NCBI GenBank assembly: GCA_022615475.1
Contig: JAKEGQ010000266.1
Coordinates: forward strand, 1-6,187
Source: Candidatus Methylomirabilota bacterium
GTDB lineage: Bacteria; Methylomirabilota; Methylomirabilia; Methylomirabilales; CSP1-5
Length of the DNA: 6,187 nucleotides
Direction: 5' to 3'
The number at the start of each line of letters is the position of its first letter. The first letter of the stretch is position 1. The translations under genes and the position numbers were made by a program. Positions 6,121 to 6,187 of this stretch are shown piece after piece. Below the pieces are notes generated by a model. That model did not search any database. It saw only the letters and a list, made by a program, of their open reading frames with translations, and was not told the DNA's origin.

Positions 6121-6148
6121 GCTGACCGCTGATAGCTGAGAGGCTGAA
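6121..6148. repeat. Heptamer repeat before the last gene, inverted relative to 6014-6048
   Basis: The units are GCTGACC, GCTGATA, GCTGAGA, GGCTGAA. The stretch 6121-6136 is the imperfect reverse complement of 6014-6029: 13 Watson-Crick pairs, two G-T wobbles and one mismatch out of 16. The last units supply the likely ribosome binding site of the next gene. Confidence 0.65.
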
Positions 6149-6151
6149 TAT

Positions 6152-6187
6152 ATGCGGATCGTCCGGTTCCAGGTGGGTGGAGAGCCC
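6152..6187 (+). CDS. Start of a gene cut by the window edge, possibly fumarylacetoacetate hydrolase family
   Basis: Only 12 codons are visible, encoding MRIVRFQVGGEP. This resembles the N-terminus of fumarylacetoacetate hydrolase-family proteins (often MRIVRF or MKIVRF, then a short turn before the body), which hydrolyse or decarboxylate 2-oxo acid compounds. GAGAGG (6138-6143) lies 8 nt before the ATG and serves as a plausible ribosome binding site. The gene runs in the same direction as dapB, 140 nt after its stop. Twelve residues cannot establish a family, so the name is a hint; that a gene starts here is more certain than what it is. Confidence 0.45.
   Translation, partial: MRIVRFQVGGEP

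Overview
This window is GC-rich bacterial chromosomal DNA with complete core-metabolism genes. There are no phage, transposon, CRISPR, tRNA or rRNA signals. The protein style (a full diaminopimelate-route lysine set, a malate synthase, heptamer-type intergenic repeats) would suit an uncultured environmental lineage such as NC10/Methylomirabilota, Rokubacteria, Nitrospirota or a deltaproteobacterial group. That placement is inference only; no marker here settles it.

Layout. Positions 1-2305 hold a long minus-strand gene, open through the left edge, that encodes an unusually large malate synthase-like protein of at least 768 residues. Because it has no stop codon inside the window it is easy to miss, and the shorter open frames over it are shadows. 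A 317-nt divergent intergenic region (2306-2622) carries a good sigma70-type promoter for the minus-strand gene, a likely promoter for the rightward genes, and a GC-rich palindrome between the two. Three lysine-pathway genes then run rightward: lysA (2623-3882), a 380-nt non-coding gap with a perfect 10-bp inverted repeat and a heptamer tandem array, dapA (4263-5147) and dapB (5208-6011). After dapB comes a 140-nt spacer built of heptamer arrays in inverted orientation. The first 12 codons of another rightward gene, possibly of the fumarylacetoacetate hydrolase family, end the window.

How the genes work together. DapA condenses pyruvate with aspartate semialdehyde, DapB reduces the product to tetrahydrodipicolinate, and LysA decarboxylates meso-diaminopimelate to lysine. 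The intermediate steps (dapL or dapD/C/E, and dapF) are not in the window. The malate synthase-like gene would condense glyoxylate with acetyl-CoA to malate. It shares only the divergent promoter region with the lysine genes, so any functional link is unproven.

The most interesting items are the enlarged malate synthase-like protein, which keeps all four expected active-site residues, and the period-7 repeat arrays in two of the spacers of the lysine cluster. I saw no clear evidence of a wholly new system.
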